A stretch of DNA of 64,000 bases from Alloalcanivorax marinus. GTDB taxonomy: Bacteria > Pseudomonadota > Gammaproteobacteria > Pseudomonadales > Alcanivoracaceae. The translations under genes were made by a program, and so were the position numbers. Each line of letters starts with the position of its first letter. Positions within the stretch are counted from its first letter, which is position 1. This document shows positions 27,301 through 34,929 of this stretch, in pieces. The stretch covers positions 186,001 through 250,000 of the forward strand of contig NZ_JADDOL010000005.1 in NCBI RefSeq assembly GCF_016906305.1. Reading direction: 5' to 3'. The notes below the pieces were generated by a model. The model saw only the letters and a list, made by a program, of their open reading frames with translations, was not told the DNA's origin and searched no databases.

Positions 27301-30300
27301 TGTCGGCCACCACCTCCAGCGGTTTGCCGGTAAACGCCACCATGCCGCCGGCGCCGCCCTCGACCTGCCGGTTGCGCAGCTCCCCGTCGAAACGAAAGAC
27401 CTGTTCCCCATCGTCCCGCGCGCCACCGAAATCGAAGGTCAGGCTGCGCATGTCCTCGGGAATCAGATACGGCGCCCGCGCGGCACCGAACTCCGCCTGG
27501 CGGTTCAGCACCCATTGCGTCAGCGTGGTCTCATCAAAGTCGCCGTAGCGGCGTACCTGGGCGCCGGACATGATCGAGGCCCGGCGCGGCTGCCGGGCCA
27601 GCAGCCCGGTATGCGCCACCCCCAGATAAACGCTGGCATCGTACAGCCCGGGCGCGCTGCTTCGAACACCCTGGTCGAAACGCTCGGAAGCGCCGAGTTC
27701 CACCCGGTACCCACCGGGCATCAGGGCGTATTCGGCGGGCAACAGGGTATAGGTGCCCGCCGGCAGGCCAGGCACGCCGGCGCCGATGGTTATCCGCTCA
27801 CCCACCCGGGCGGGCCCGGCCAGGGCCGGGTCGATCGGCGCCACATCGCCGTAGTGGCCCGGGACGATGGCATACACTTCGGCATCACTGTCGCCAGCGT
27901 GCCAGGGCGCCGCATTGGCCAGGGCGGTATCAAGAATATTCACTGAGCCCCGCTGGCCGGACCGGAATCCGATGCCCTGGAGCACGCCGCCGGCGGAGGT
28001 GTCCACCACCGCGCCTTCCCGGGCGAGGAAAGTGGCGACATCAAAGACGATGCCACCGCCGGTACGCTGCCTCTGGGCGGCGTCGGAATTCGTTTCGTCA
28101 AACTCAACCTTTTCGCCGTCGTAGTAGTAGTTGATGCCATCGCTGGTGTACCCGTAGGGCAGGATCAGACCATCGGCACTGATCGAGGTGATGCTGTTTG
28201 CCCCTAGCGCCACATCCACGTGCACATTACGGACGTCATAGGGCGGGTTGGCCCCGCTTCCGAAAGCGGTGTTCACGACGTCCTTCCCCACCGAGATCAA
28301 CCCCAACGGCGCCATCACCGCGCCGTTCTGTTCGATGTTCGGTGCCAGTAAATACAGCGCACCGAATACCGAAGGTGGCAGATCCGGGGTCCCCTCCCCT
28401 CGCCGCCGGATACTGAGCACGGCGTCGCCGGCGTTTTCGATGTCCGGATTGATATCACCGACTCTCAGGGCATTATTGGTGCTGTGGGTAACCGGATAGA
28501 GGCGCTCGGCGATCACCTCCAGCTCGTGCTGCGCGGTCAGCACGGCGTTGTCCATCCGGATATCGCCCCGGCTGTCCAGGGTCACCCGCGCGAAGCCCGG
28601 CAAATCCACCTCTGCTTCACCGCCGCCGAGCAGTCCCCGGGTACCATGCCCGCCGAAAGCCACCGCCCCCTGGCCCAGATCGATCAGGTCCGCGCTCACC
28701 GAAAAGCGGCTGCTCTCATGGGTGGAATTCGGTGAGATATGGCCATTCTCGAACTCGAAGAACGGACCGGTGCCTTGCTGGTTGCTGCTGCCGGGGACCG
28801 TCGGCAGCTCGGTACGACCGGCCAGCCTGACGTAGGGCGCGGCCAGCGCCACCTCGATATCCGGGGTTTCCGGGGCGGCGCCGATCACGGCGGCGGACAA
28901 TTCAATCTTGCCGCCCAGGTCGAGGCCGGTGTCGCCCTCGAACAGGATCGCGTCTTGAGCCCACAGCGACAGACTATCAACCCCCCAGTCCTCGATGTCC
29001 TCGCTGTCGAACCGGGCCTGGCCGAAACGCAGGGCGGAATCGTCCTTGCCGGCGGTCAGGTCCGAGGGCAGACCGGACTCAATGCCCTCGCCAACCACGA
29101 TGGTACGCAACTCGGTTTGGCGTTCGTCACCGATGTTCACCGGCAACGCGATGGTTTCCAGCATCACATCCAGGCTGCCACCGGCGGCGCCATCACCACC
29201 GCTTTCGGCACGCAGCTCACCATCGAAGTAGATGCCGGCATTGGAGCGCATCGCCAGGCCGCCGGCGTCGCCGGATACCGTGGTGGGTCCTTCGAGGCCC
29301 AGATCCAGGTCCGCCTGCGCGCCGGACACGTCGATGACCGCGCCATCCCGGACAATGATGAATTGATTGTTGACCGGATAAAGGCCATCCACCTTTTCCC
29401 GAGGCAGGTTGCTGCCCAGGGTCACCTGCCCGCCATTCAGTACCTCTCCATAGCGACGGCCTCTCAGGTCGGTGCCGGTGTGAGCAACCCCGGAGACGTC
29501 CAGCAGCGCATTCTCGCCGATCCAGATGGAACGAGCCGGCGTCGCCGCCTGCAGTTGAGCATCGCTGGACGGGTTGAGAATATCGATGCGCCCGGCCCGG
29601 GCCCTCAGGGTACCGTCCACGGTGGTCTGGCCACCCCGCAGGACAATGGACTGCTCCGGGTCCACCTGGATAACCGCATCTTTGCCCACGCTAATGGCAC
29701 CGGGCCGGCCCTGGCCCTCTGATCTGAGGGTAAGGCTGGCTCCCGGCCGCCGGGACATTCTTTCGTCCTGGTCCGCCATCGGCAGGTACAGGGGCGGTGT
29801 CCATACTTCCAGGGCATCGTCACGCGTCGTCGCCGAGGCGGCGTTCGATCGGAAGCGATATACGGGCAGGGTTACATCAATGCGCTCGCCTTCGGCGACG
29901 GATACCCCTTTATGGCCGTTGACGTCGTAATGGGAAAAACCACGCTGGAAATCCTCGGCGGCCAGTTGCAGCACCGGCTTCACCCGCACATCGCGACTCA
30001 GCACGCTGCCCGCGGCCAGGATTTCCCCGGCGGCGAACACCACATCGTTGGGTAGGGGCGTACCCGCCGGCAGCGTTTGCTGGCTGGGCTGCACGGGAAT
30101 GCCGTTGGGGAAAGCATCGGCGGGCACGATGTAATCGGAAGGCAAGGTGCCGACGGAGGCGCCCACCACATTGGTGATCACCGATCCGGCCGGCACCGTC
30201 TGGCTGGAACCATAGACCGTCCGGCCGACCAGGACCCGGAAGGTGCCCGTGGCCGACTCGGGTATGGTCCAGTCCGCCGCCAGGGTCAGCGTATTGGTGG

Positions 30301-33300
30301 GGCTGATGGTGATGGCGCTGTTACCGAGCGCCTCACCGGGCACGGCGACGGTGCGTTGGTACTGATAGTCGAACGGCAGGGTCTGGCCGGCGGCGATGAC
30401 CACTTCCTCCAGCAAGGTCAGGTCCACCGGTGCCGTTTCACCGGCGGCCAGCAGCCCGCTGGTTTCGAAGGCGTCGCCGCCCACCACCACCGCTTCCCCG
30501 GTGCGCAACGTAAGCGTGCCGCCGCCGTCCACGCCAAACCCGCGCAGATCGCCATCCAGGGTCAACACGCCGTTTTGCTGGGCGCCGCTGTTTTCATTGA
30601 CGGTGGTGGCGGCACTCAATGTGATGTCGCCGCCACGGCCGCCCATCAGGTTGCCGTCGGCGCCCACTGCGGCGCCAGAGGAAACATCGATGCGGCTGCC
30701 CGACTCCAGGGTGACATCCTGGCTGGAAATGACCTGGACGCGGCCGCCATCGCGGTGCGCCAGGGAAGCCCGGAATGGTTCACGGCGCTGATTGCTCCAC
30801 AGGCCCCGGGCATCCAGGAATCCTTCGGCGCCCAGGCGCATCCGGGTTTCGCCGTCCGCGCCTTCCAGGGCGGTACGCACCCGGGAACCGCTGCTGTTGT
30901 ACGCCTCGATAATGTTGGTCAGCGTAATATCACCGCCCCGCGCGGTAACGGTGGCGTCCACGTCCACCCGGCCGGAGGCCAGGCGGACATAGCCGCCCGG
31001 AGTGACGGTCAGATCGTGGTCCACGCGGATGGCGCCGGCGGACACCAGATCCACGCCGCCCAGATTTTGCTGGTTGAGGTGTTCAGCATCCAGCCAGACG
31101 GTGTTGAGTCGCTCGCCGAGTTCCCCATCCCTTTCCAACTGGTCGGCGATGGCGTCGAAGTCGCCGATGCGCACATCAGATTCGAAGCCGCCGGCAAGTC
31201 CCCGCACGCCGTATTTCCCGATCAGCAATCGTCCGCCCAGGGCGACGCGATTCTGAGCTTGCTGGTAGCCGTCCAGGCCGGCGTCACGGGGACGGTCCTG
31301 ACGTTCGCCGTTGTAGACGCTGGCATCGATGTCGCCCTCAAGGACGACGGTGGGGGCGCTGACGATCAGTTCACCGGCATCGCGACCGGTGACATAACCA
31401 CTTTCCAATCGCCGCTCGCGGATCACAGCCGGGTTGTAATAGGCATCGGTCTGCCCCCAGCGCGCACTGTGACGCTGATAGCCCCGGTAGACGCCGGTAT
31501 AGCGCAGATAGCCCGGCGCCGAGGCGGCGTTGTAAACATTGCCGTCGGCGCCCATCAGCCAGGTCTGACGCACATAGCCGCTTTCCACGTTGAGCGTGCC
31601 ACCGGACAAATTAACGCTGGAACCACTCTGGCTGATCACCGCGTTACCTTGCAGGCGCACGGTGCCGCCGGCGGCGGCCCATTCCCGGGCGGAGTGTTCG
31701 CTGGTGTCCAGGTAGCCGCTCACTTCCAGCAGACCGCCGGCGGTGTACCAGCGGTCTTCTTCGTAACCACCGGTGCCGGCCGGCACCAGGATAAGGTCAC
31801 GACGGTCAAGCCACACGTCGCCGTTCTTCAGCGCCGCGCTGTCCCGGTTGAAGGGCGAATCGCGCAGCTCATTACTTTGCACATCCACCAACACATTGTT
31901 GGACTCCATCGCCACGCGCACGCCGACGGCGCCGGCCACGTCCACTTCGGCGCCGCTTTCCAGGCGTACCCGGTCCGCGGCGGCCACGGCGACCTGGCCG
32001 CCGGTGGCCAGGGTCAGAGAGTCTTTTTCGAACATCACGTCGTTGCCGGAGACGATCTCCACCCGGGACTGGTCGCGGCGGTCCGGCAGATCCGCCAGAT
32101 TATCGAAATGGCCATCGGTCATCTGGTCGCGGAGCAGGTCCTGGTCCGCGGACTCGTCGATCAGTTGCTGGCGGCGGCTGTCCGTGGCGGTGCCGCTGTC
32201 CTCGTCGATAAGCACGGCGGTGACGCTGTCCGCGCCCAGGGTGACGCTGCCTTCCGTGTCGCTGGCGGCGTTGAGCAGGTGCACCGTGCCGCGGGCATCC
32301 ACGCTGGTGGTCGCCACCGCCACCCCTTGCTGGCGCACCTCATGGCCGGTGAGCGTGATGTCGCCTTCCGGAGAAAGAATCAGGCCCTCGTTGAGGACCT
32401 GGCCGGCATCGCTGCCGGCGTCCAGCGAGGCGGCCACTTCGTTGCCCCGGGTGGTGGAGGCGGTGTTCTGTTCGGTGCCCTGTCCCTTGCGAATATAGAA
32501 ATCGTCACCGGCGGCCAGGGTGGTCTGGCCCCGGTCGGTGACGATCTCGCCGCCATTGTTGACGCTGCGCCCCAGAAACATGGCGTAGCCGCCACCCTGG
32601 GTGCTGGCTCCCGGCGCCCGGGTGGTGATGCGCGCGCCAGCCTGAATATCGATATCACCGGCGGCATCGGTGAACACCGGCTGGCTGCCTTCCGCGTCGA
32701 AGTAGATGCCCCGTTCACGAAACTGCTGGTCACTGATATCGGCAGCGGCGGCCACCAGATTACGTACGTTGACCTGACTGGAGCCGCTGAACACCACACC
32801 GTTGCGGTTCACCACCATGACGGTGCCGTCGCCCTGGATGCGACCCTGAATCTGGCTGGGTCGTGCCTGCGGGTCATTGATGCGGTTGAGCGCCGCCCAA
32901 TTGGATTGCTGTTCGAAGTCGACGGTGGTGTCGCGGCCGACATTGAAGGTCTCCCAATTGAGAATGGCCTTATCCCCGGTTTGCTTCACCGTCACCGTGG
33001 TGTGACCGTCCTTGATCGACTGGCTGGGCCCTTCCGCGTTGTGCCATCCGGCGGTATCCGGATTGGCGTCCACCTTGAGCCCGCCCTCGGCCAGACCGTT
33101 GGGAATATTCGATGCGGCGTGCCGCGCCGCCTCGCGGGCCGCCTGCTGGGCGGCCCGCTGCGCGGCGAGGGTGCCGGCGGTACGGCGCAGGTTATCGATG
33201 GAGTGACGCAGCTTCGCCGCCGCCTGCTGTTCCGCCAGGGTGGCGGCCCGGGAGCGCCCACTCACCGCCGAGGCGGACGCCTGGGCAGCAGCCCGCGCCG

Positions 33301-33475
33301 AGGCCTTCGCGGCCATCCAGTCCGCACCCGCCACCCGCGATCCGGCCTCCGCCACCGGCAAGGCGCCCACCGCCAGCATCAGGGCCATCGCTCGCGCCAA
33401 CGGCTTGAGGGTAAAGGTGGCGTCACCGGGGCGTTTCGCCGACGGGCGCGGCGGGGCGGCATGCTTCAGCTTCAT
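21332..33475 (-). CDS. Giant filamentous-haemagglutinin-like TPS exoprotein (TpsA, PdtA-like)
   Basis: A single uninterrupted 4047-residue frame. Residues 1-45 form an extended signal peptide region (LARAMALMLAVGALPVAEA-GS). An Ala/Arg-rich helix follows (about 50-115), then the TPS secretion domain (about 125-400) with ILNWETFNVGRDTTVDFEQ, SQIQGRIQGDGTVMVVNRNGVVFSGSSQVNV and ISDQQF. This is the hallmark of TpsA proteins exported by a TpsB pore. The remainder is beta-helix-forming repeat sequence rich in G-G-x-[IVL]-x-[IVL] and D/N, without RHS, PT-VENN or CdiA-CT toxin modules, so it looks like an adhesin or surface fibre. The tail (RVLGAGALDERQSAELTEAERRSML) is short and charged. Its TpsB partner is encoded at 41.9-43.5 kb. 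Size and context match Pseudomonas PdtA, a phosphate-starvation-induced TpsA. Confidence 0.93.
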   Translation of the reverse strand: MKLKHAAPPRPSAKRPGDATFTLKPLARAMALMLAVGALPVAEAGSRVAGADWMAAKASARAAAQASASAVSGRSRAATLAEQQAAAKLRHSIDNLRRTAGTLAAQRAAQQAAREAARHAASNIPNGLAEGGLKVDANPDTAGWHNAEGPSQSIKDGHTTVTVKQTGDKAILNWETFNVGRDTTVDFEQQSNWAALNRINDPQARPSQIQGRIQGDGTVMVVNRNGVVFSGSSQVNVRNLVAAAADISDQQFRERGIYFDAEGSQPVFTDAAGDIDIQAGARITTRAPGASTQGGGYAMFLGRSVNNGGEIVTDRGQTTLAAGDDFYIRKGQGTEQNTASTTRGNEVAASLDAGSDAGQVLNEGLILSPEGDITLTGHEVRQQGVAVATTSVDARGTVHLLNAASDTEGSVTLGADSVTAVLIDEDSGTATDSRRQQLIDESADQDLLRDQMTDGHFDNLADLPDRRDQSRVEIVSGNDVMFEKDSLTLATGGQVAVAAADRVRLESGAEVDVAGAVGVRVAMESNNVLVDVQSNELRDSPFNRDSAALKNGDVWLDRRDLILVPAGTGGYEEDRWYTAGGLLEVSGYLDTSEHSAREWAAAGGTVRLQGNAVISQSGSSVNLSGGTLNVESGYVRQTWLMGADGNVYNAASAPGYLRYTGVYRGYQRHSARWGQTDAYYNPAVIRERRLESGYVTGRDAGELIVSAPTVVLEGDIDASVYNGERQDRPRDAGLDGYQQAQNRVALGGRLLIGKYGVRGLAGGFESDVRIGDFDAIADQLERDGELGERLNTVWLDAEHLNQQNLGGVDLVSAGAIRVDHDLTVTPGGYVRLASGRVDVDATVTARGGDITLTNIIEAYNSSGSRVRTALEGADGETRMRLGAEGFLDARGLWSNQRREPFRASLAHRDGGRVQVISSQDVTLESGSRIDVSSGAAVGADGNLMGGRGGDITLSAATTVNENSGAQQNGVLTLDGDLRGFGVDGGGTLTLRTGEAVVVGGDAFETSGLLAAGETAPVDLTLLEEVVIAAGQTLPFDYQYQRTVAVPGEALGNSAITISPTNTLTLAADWTIPESATGTFRVLVGRTVYGSSQTVPAGSVITNVVGASVGTLPSDYIVPADAFPNGIPVQPSQQTLPAGTPLPNDVVFAAGEILAAGSVLSRDVRVKPVLQLAAEDFQRGFSHYDVNGHKGVSVAEGERIDVTLPVYRFRSNAASATTRDDALEVWTPPLYLPMADQDERMSRRPGASLTLRSEGQGRPGAISVGKDAVIQVDPEQSIVLRGGQTTVDGTLRARAGRIDILNPSSDAQLQAATPARSIWIGENALLDVSGVAHTGTDLRGRRYGEVLNGGQVTLGSNLPREKVDGLYPVNNQFIIVRDGAVIDVSGAQADLDLGLEGPTTVSGDAGGLAMRSNAGIYFDGELRAESGGDGAAGGSLDVMLETIALPVNIGDERQTELRTIVVGEGIESGLPSDLTAGKDDSALRFGQARFDSEDIEDWGVDSLSLWAQDAILFEGDTGLDLGGKIELSAAVIGAAPETPDIEVALAAPYVRLAGRTELPTVPGSSNQQGTGPFFEFENGHISPNSTHESSRFSVSADLIDLGQGAVAFGGHGTRGLLGGGEAEVDLPGFARVTLDSRGDIRMDNAVLTAQHELEVIAERLYPVTHSTNNALRVGDINPDIENAGDAVLSIRRRGEGTPDLPPSVFGALYLLAPNIEQNGAVMAPLGLISVGKDVVNTAFGSGANPPYDVRNVHVDVALGANSITSISADGLILPYGYTSDGINYYYDGEKVEFDETNSDAAQRQRTGGGIVFDVATFLAREGAVVDTSAGGVLQGIGFRSGQRGSVNILDTALANAAPWHAGDSDAEVYAIVPGHYGDVAPIDPALAGPARVGERITIGAGVPGLPAGTYTLLPAEYALMPGGYRVELGASERFDQGVRSSAPGLYDASVYLGVAHTGLLARQPRRASIMSGAQVRRYGDFDETTLTQWVLNRQAEFGAARAPYLIPEDMRSLTFDFGGARDDGEQVFRFDGELRNRQVEGGAGGMVAFTGKPLEVVADKGQGAGDRITLVDDDINALGATILGLGVSAPSFDGRLDSYRVSTVVRSGATLRAGTVVLGGQVNGADDVVVESGATIDTRGFEAAGWTAANGIVLAPAEDQALLVVGNDLMTFGGASGDGRLRVEDGAALFGEGSVALLASGGAEIGDISLGARDLLLGVEDINVGTDAALAQAASDGVLSSGWRLTQSVLDGLLRPADGPGIESLSFQASNSINFIGPVSLDTFDPGTGESSADLRFITPAIYGLGGDGDTATIRTERFTWSGLGYMEGADPVAAQPGPVIDGGAGTGTGAFQVDADEVLFGFNGPLTDESTNLTLERWMLGFADVTFNASDRISSERASQLSVYQRAIGDGDYQGGNLTLNAPVLTGQARSDMTFRAGGDLTVARPEGAEPVDRSGLDLGGRLTLDGNRVRIDGTVAAPSGHIEIRAEEDVELAAGSVLDVAGREVTFFDVTRHSFGGDVVLESRQGDVRQAAGATLDVSARGSDAGTVKATAANGQVALEGDLIARAGDQPDNGFEGGSIQVEGLTILDFVGLNQRLGEGGFDYGRDFTLGSGDLVIGDELRARHLSVTADGGSLTVAGTVRAGGDHAGSLRLAARDDLTIESGAVLDASGDTLKRDSHGGAIEGSNRATLDLTARDGRLVLADGATLDVSAGGEARGLINLNAPRLGGSQGDDVAVDAGGPLTVRGAKRLAVNGFWTYDDAPVDAEDGTTQVVDEAYMDGIHQDSEAFVNGALANADLMARLAGLRDATETFQLRPGVEIVSATEDGNLRVEGDLDLANYRYGPDVDPAVRGSGTAGVFNLRAGGDLTVNGNISDGFGVPLTSPDSEISVDFELEPGLLDTANRFQSDYTLPQDLTLAGGWNISQVDGSLPFAINPSQVALPAGVPIEESVVIAVQTVVSGVLAADVVLPVAVRDLRTGVTYGPGLVPAGTSATFLAPPATEFAAGYVFFLSPQIQVDTIPAGTDLSRYQSISLPLTETNREIKLTAGMVLPEGFRISSLNGSETINVPLQPLAPVLDRGQESWDIRMVAGADLASASRRAVRAGALAGDLVLDNPDAPLVFRGITNEERPVTSVIRTGQGDLELLAARDYRHDSAYGVYTVGNALPAGEVPDVARPDGGELGASYAEYQDSEAVTDVQAGFLTGGGEVLVQAGRNLHGYTSGDLNGDLPASDWLWTQGASADGALDAWWIHPGTYSKNSTSRAKFSTFQGIGALGGGNLSVSAAQQLGTYAFIGADATPVGALNLVVGASGWRDADGTVRQTGGGELRVSAGAINPLRDGTRSNVANLRGDIRVRAGAIGQTWQTFQVPGNSDPRPDDLITRARVNAYGILSVTQGDGSARLLSVGDAVFRTLNPTAGLPGAGLWTDGTKTSVFAAGGDITMSSLSTGIEAPSTLSLVASEGSIYGTRNSGDSIQVRPSLDGGVEVLAADSIYRFGLGGEAYEDAEGVSGLAPTRFYAVDGDIYSLGYGTLPSTGSSGLLGRPAWIRAGRDIVGLGVNLDGTFQRRTAAFGHNASTDVSLIEAGRDLIYIDAAAVGPGTLEVTAGRNFYQADRGWVRSMAGLSGDIGSGADIAINVGMGADGPDYQALIDAYLNPANLADPGRPLADQPDKVVKVYDQELSSWLEDRYGDAALDGTTALAYFEALSPEQQRIFLRELYYAELRAGGREYNDADGDRTGSYLRGRRVISTFLPKVDSEAGTSGYQGDYTMFSTGEYSGLVRTEGGGDIQMLVPGGDLIVGVDGVRPEGGDNGILTQGRGDIQLYSQGDIALGLSRIFTTYGGDIFAWSAAGDINAGRGAKTTLVYTPPRRVYDGLGNVSLSPVAPTTGAGIATLAPIPEVPPGDIDLIAPLGVIDAGEAGIRVSGNVNIAALQVVNAENIQVQGESSGLPAVARVNVGALTNATNAANSAVQAAEQVSRGNRGDRPSVITVEILGYGEERLVPDQDRSAGTTDYRPDGAVRVLGAGALDERQSAELTEAERRSML

Positions 33476-33572
33476 GGGGTTCTCTCAACGCGGACAAAAA
33501 AGGGTCGGCCGACGTGGCAATGATCGCCGGTCTTCCTGGCATAGACGTTCCGGAACGCCGTGGAATGAACCC

Positions 33573-33590
33573 ATTTCATGGAAAATTCAT
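33573..33590 (+). promoter_or_regulatory. Candidate Pho box upstream of the VreA-like gene
   Basis: ATTTCAT-GGAA-AATTCAT: two TTCAT-ending 7-mers with an 11-bp period, matching five and four of seven positions of the PhoB half-site. It lies about 64 bp before the plus-strand signalling operon and also within the divergent promoter region of the exoprotein gene. It is weaker than the site at 18980. The embedded GGAAAA could alternatively be an ECF sigma -35 element. Confidence 0.4.
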
Positions 33591-33653
33591 AAAGCCGGCG
33601 AAACACGCTAGTCGTGAAATATTTCCGACATACTTCCGCGCCATAATGCGAAG

Positions 33654-34376
33654 TTGCGCATTCATAACCGTTTCTTCCCGATCCATGACCGGACCGTTGG
33701 CGCCGTGGCCGTAGCCGCTGTTAAACGCTTTGGGGCGACCGTTTCAACCACATTGCGCCTTCTCGCAATTGGATCCCTGCTTATCGGTACCACGGTATTC
33801 GGCGACGACGACGCACGGGAATTCGACGTTCCCGCGCAGGCTCTGTCCCGTGCGCTCGAACAATTCAGCGAACAAACGGGGGTGTCGATTTTGGTGACCA
33901 GTGATCTGACCAGCGATAAGAAATCCAGCACGGTACGCGGACATTTCAGGCCGATGGCGGCGCTCACCCGGCTATTGGAGGGCACCGGATTGCGGGCGCG
34001 TCGCATCGGCCCCTCGGCCCTGACCCTGGTGCCGGCTCCGGCGGCACCCGCCGCCACCGATACCGCCACCGTTCCGGTACCTTCCCTCTACGCCGCCCGG
34101 TTGCAACAGCACTTCGCCGACCGGGTTTGCCAGCGGCTTGGCGATGCATACGGTCGGATCCGCGTGGCGGTTCAGCTCTGGATCGCCGCCGACGGCACCG
34201 TCGAACGGGTTCATGTGCTGGATTCCCACGACGCGCCGCGCTGGGGGGACAAGGTGCGCGCGGCGCTGGCCGGCAGTCGGCTGGCGCCGCCGCCGCCCGG
34301 CCAGCCCAATCCGGTAACGGTACTGTTGATTCCGTCGGAAGCGGCGACGCCCTGCCCGTCCTCGGGGAGCCGCTGA
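33654..34376 (+). CDS. VreA-like receptor-like signalling protein: STN domain plus TonB C-terminal-like domain
   Basis: About 240 residues; start uncertain (TTG at 33654, or GTG at 33705). After a hydrophobic export segment (LLAIGSLLIGTTVFG) comes an STN signalling domain at about residues 58-108 (FDVPAQALSRALEQFSEQTGVSILVTSDL...AALTRLLEGTGLRARRIG), the domain that FecA/FpvA-type receptors use to contact FecR. A C-terminal TonB_C-like fold (about 150-228, GRIRVAVQLWIAADGTVERVHVLDSHD) takes the place of a receptor barrel: no outer-membrane barrel or plug is present. The same build is known for VreA of the Pseudomonas PUMA3 system. It is followed after 1 bp by an ECF sigma gene, then fecR, forming one operon. 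Confidence 0.82.
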   Translation: MRIHNRFFPIHDRTVGAVAVAAVKRFGATVSTTLRLLAIGSLLIGTTVFGDDDAREFDVPAQALSRALEQFSEQTGVSILVTSDLTSDKKSSTVRGHFRPMAALTRLLEGTGLRARRIGPSALTLVPAPAAPAATDTATVPVPSLYAARLQQHFADRVCQRLGDAYGRIRVAVQLWIAADGTVERVHVLDSHDAPRWGDKVRAALAGSRLAPPPPGQPNPVTVLLIPSEAATPCPSSGSR

Positions 34377-34377
34377 C

Positions 34378-34929
34378 ATGCCCGATACACTGCAACAACC
34401 GCTGCGCGATTTGTTCCTCGAACGCTACGAGGAGTTCCGACAACGGCTGCGTACACGGCTGGGGTCCCATCAACTGGCGGAGGACGCCCTGCAGGAAACC
34501 TGGCTGCGTCTGGAAACCCTGCGTGGTAGCACCGTGGTGGTAAAACATCCCGCCGCCTATGTGTTTCGCATCGCGCTGAACGCGGCCGAGGAACAGCGAC
34601 GTAAGCAGTCCAGACTGATGACACTCGATGACGTTGAAGATCTGTATGCCATGGCCGACGAACTGGCGGACCCGGCTCGGGAAGCGCTGGGCGAACAGGA
34701 AATCCTCCTGTTCCGCCGCGCCCTGTCGGAGCTTCCCCGCCGGCGCCGCGCGATTGTCACCGCGGCGCGCCTGGAAGAAGTGCCCCACGCGGAAATCGCC
34801 GCCCGCCACGGCGTGTCTCTGAGAACCGTGGAAAAGGAACTGCGCGCGGGATTGGAACACTGTTGCCGGCGCCTCGATCGTGAATACGTTCAACGTTTCG
34901 GCCCCAAAAACAGAAGGCCCTCTGAATGA
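34378..34929 (+). CDS. ECF sigma factor, FecI/VreI-like
   Basis: A 183-residue sigma-70 family protein of the extracytoplasmic function type. Region 2 spans about residues 10-75 (LFLERYEEFRQRLRTRLGSHQLAEDALQETWLRLE ... HPAAYVFRIALNAAEEQRRKQ) and contains the DALQETWLR -10-binding helix. Region 4 spans about 118-170 (ALSELPRRRRAIVTAARLEEVPHAEIAARHGVSLRTVEKELRAGLEHC) with the -35-binding helix-turn-helix. No extra domains. It lies between the STN protein and the FecR-like regulator with 1-bp and 4-bp junctions. By analogy with VreI it should drive the nearby TPS genes when the anti-sigma is relieved. Confidence 0.93.
   Translation: MPDTLQQPLRDLFLERYEEFRQRLRTRLGSHQLAEDALQETWLRLETLRGSTVVVKHPAAYVFRIALNAAEEQRRKQSRLMTLDDVEDLYAMADELADPAREALGEQEILLFRRALSELPRRRRAIVTAARLEEVPHAEIAARHGVSLRTVEKELRAGLEHCCRRLDREYVQRFGPKNRRPSE

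Noticed and set aside
21332..33475. A contact-dependent inhibition (CdiA) toxin
   Set aside because: No VENN motif or variable C-terminal toxin domain and no immunity gene directly downstream; the next gene is a LuxR-type regulator.
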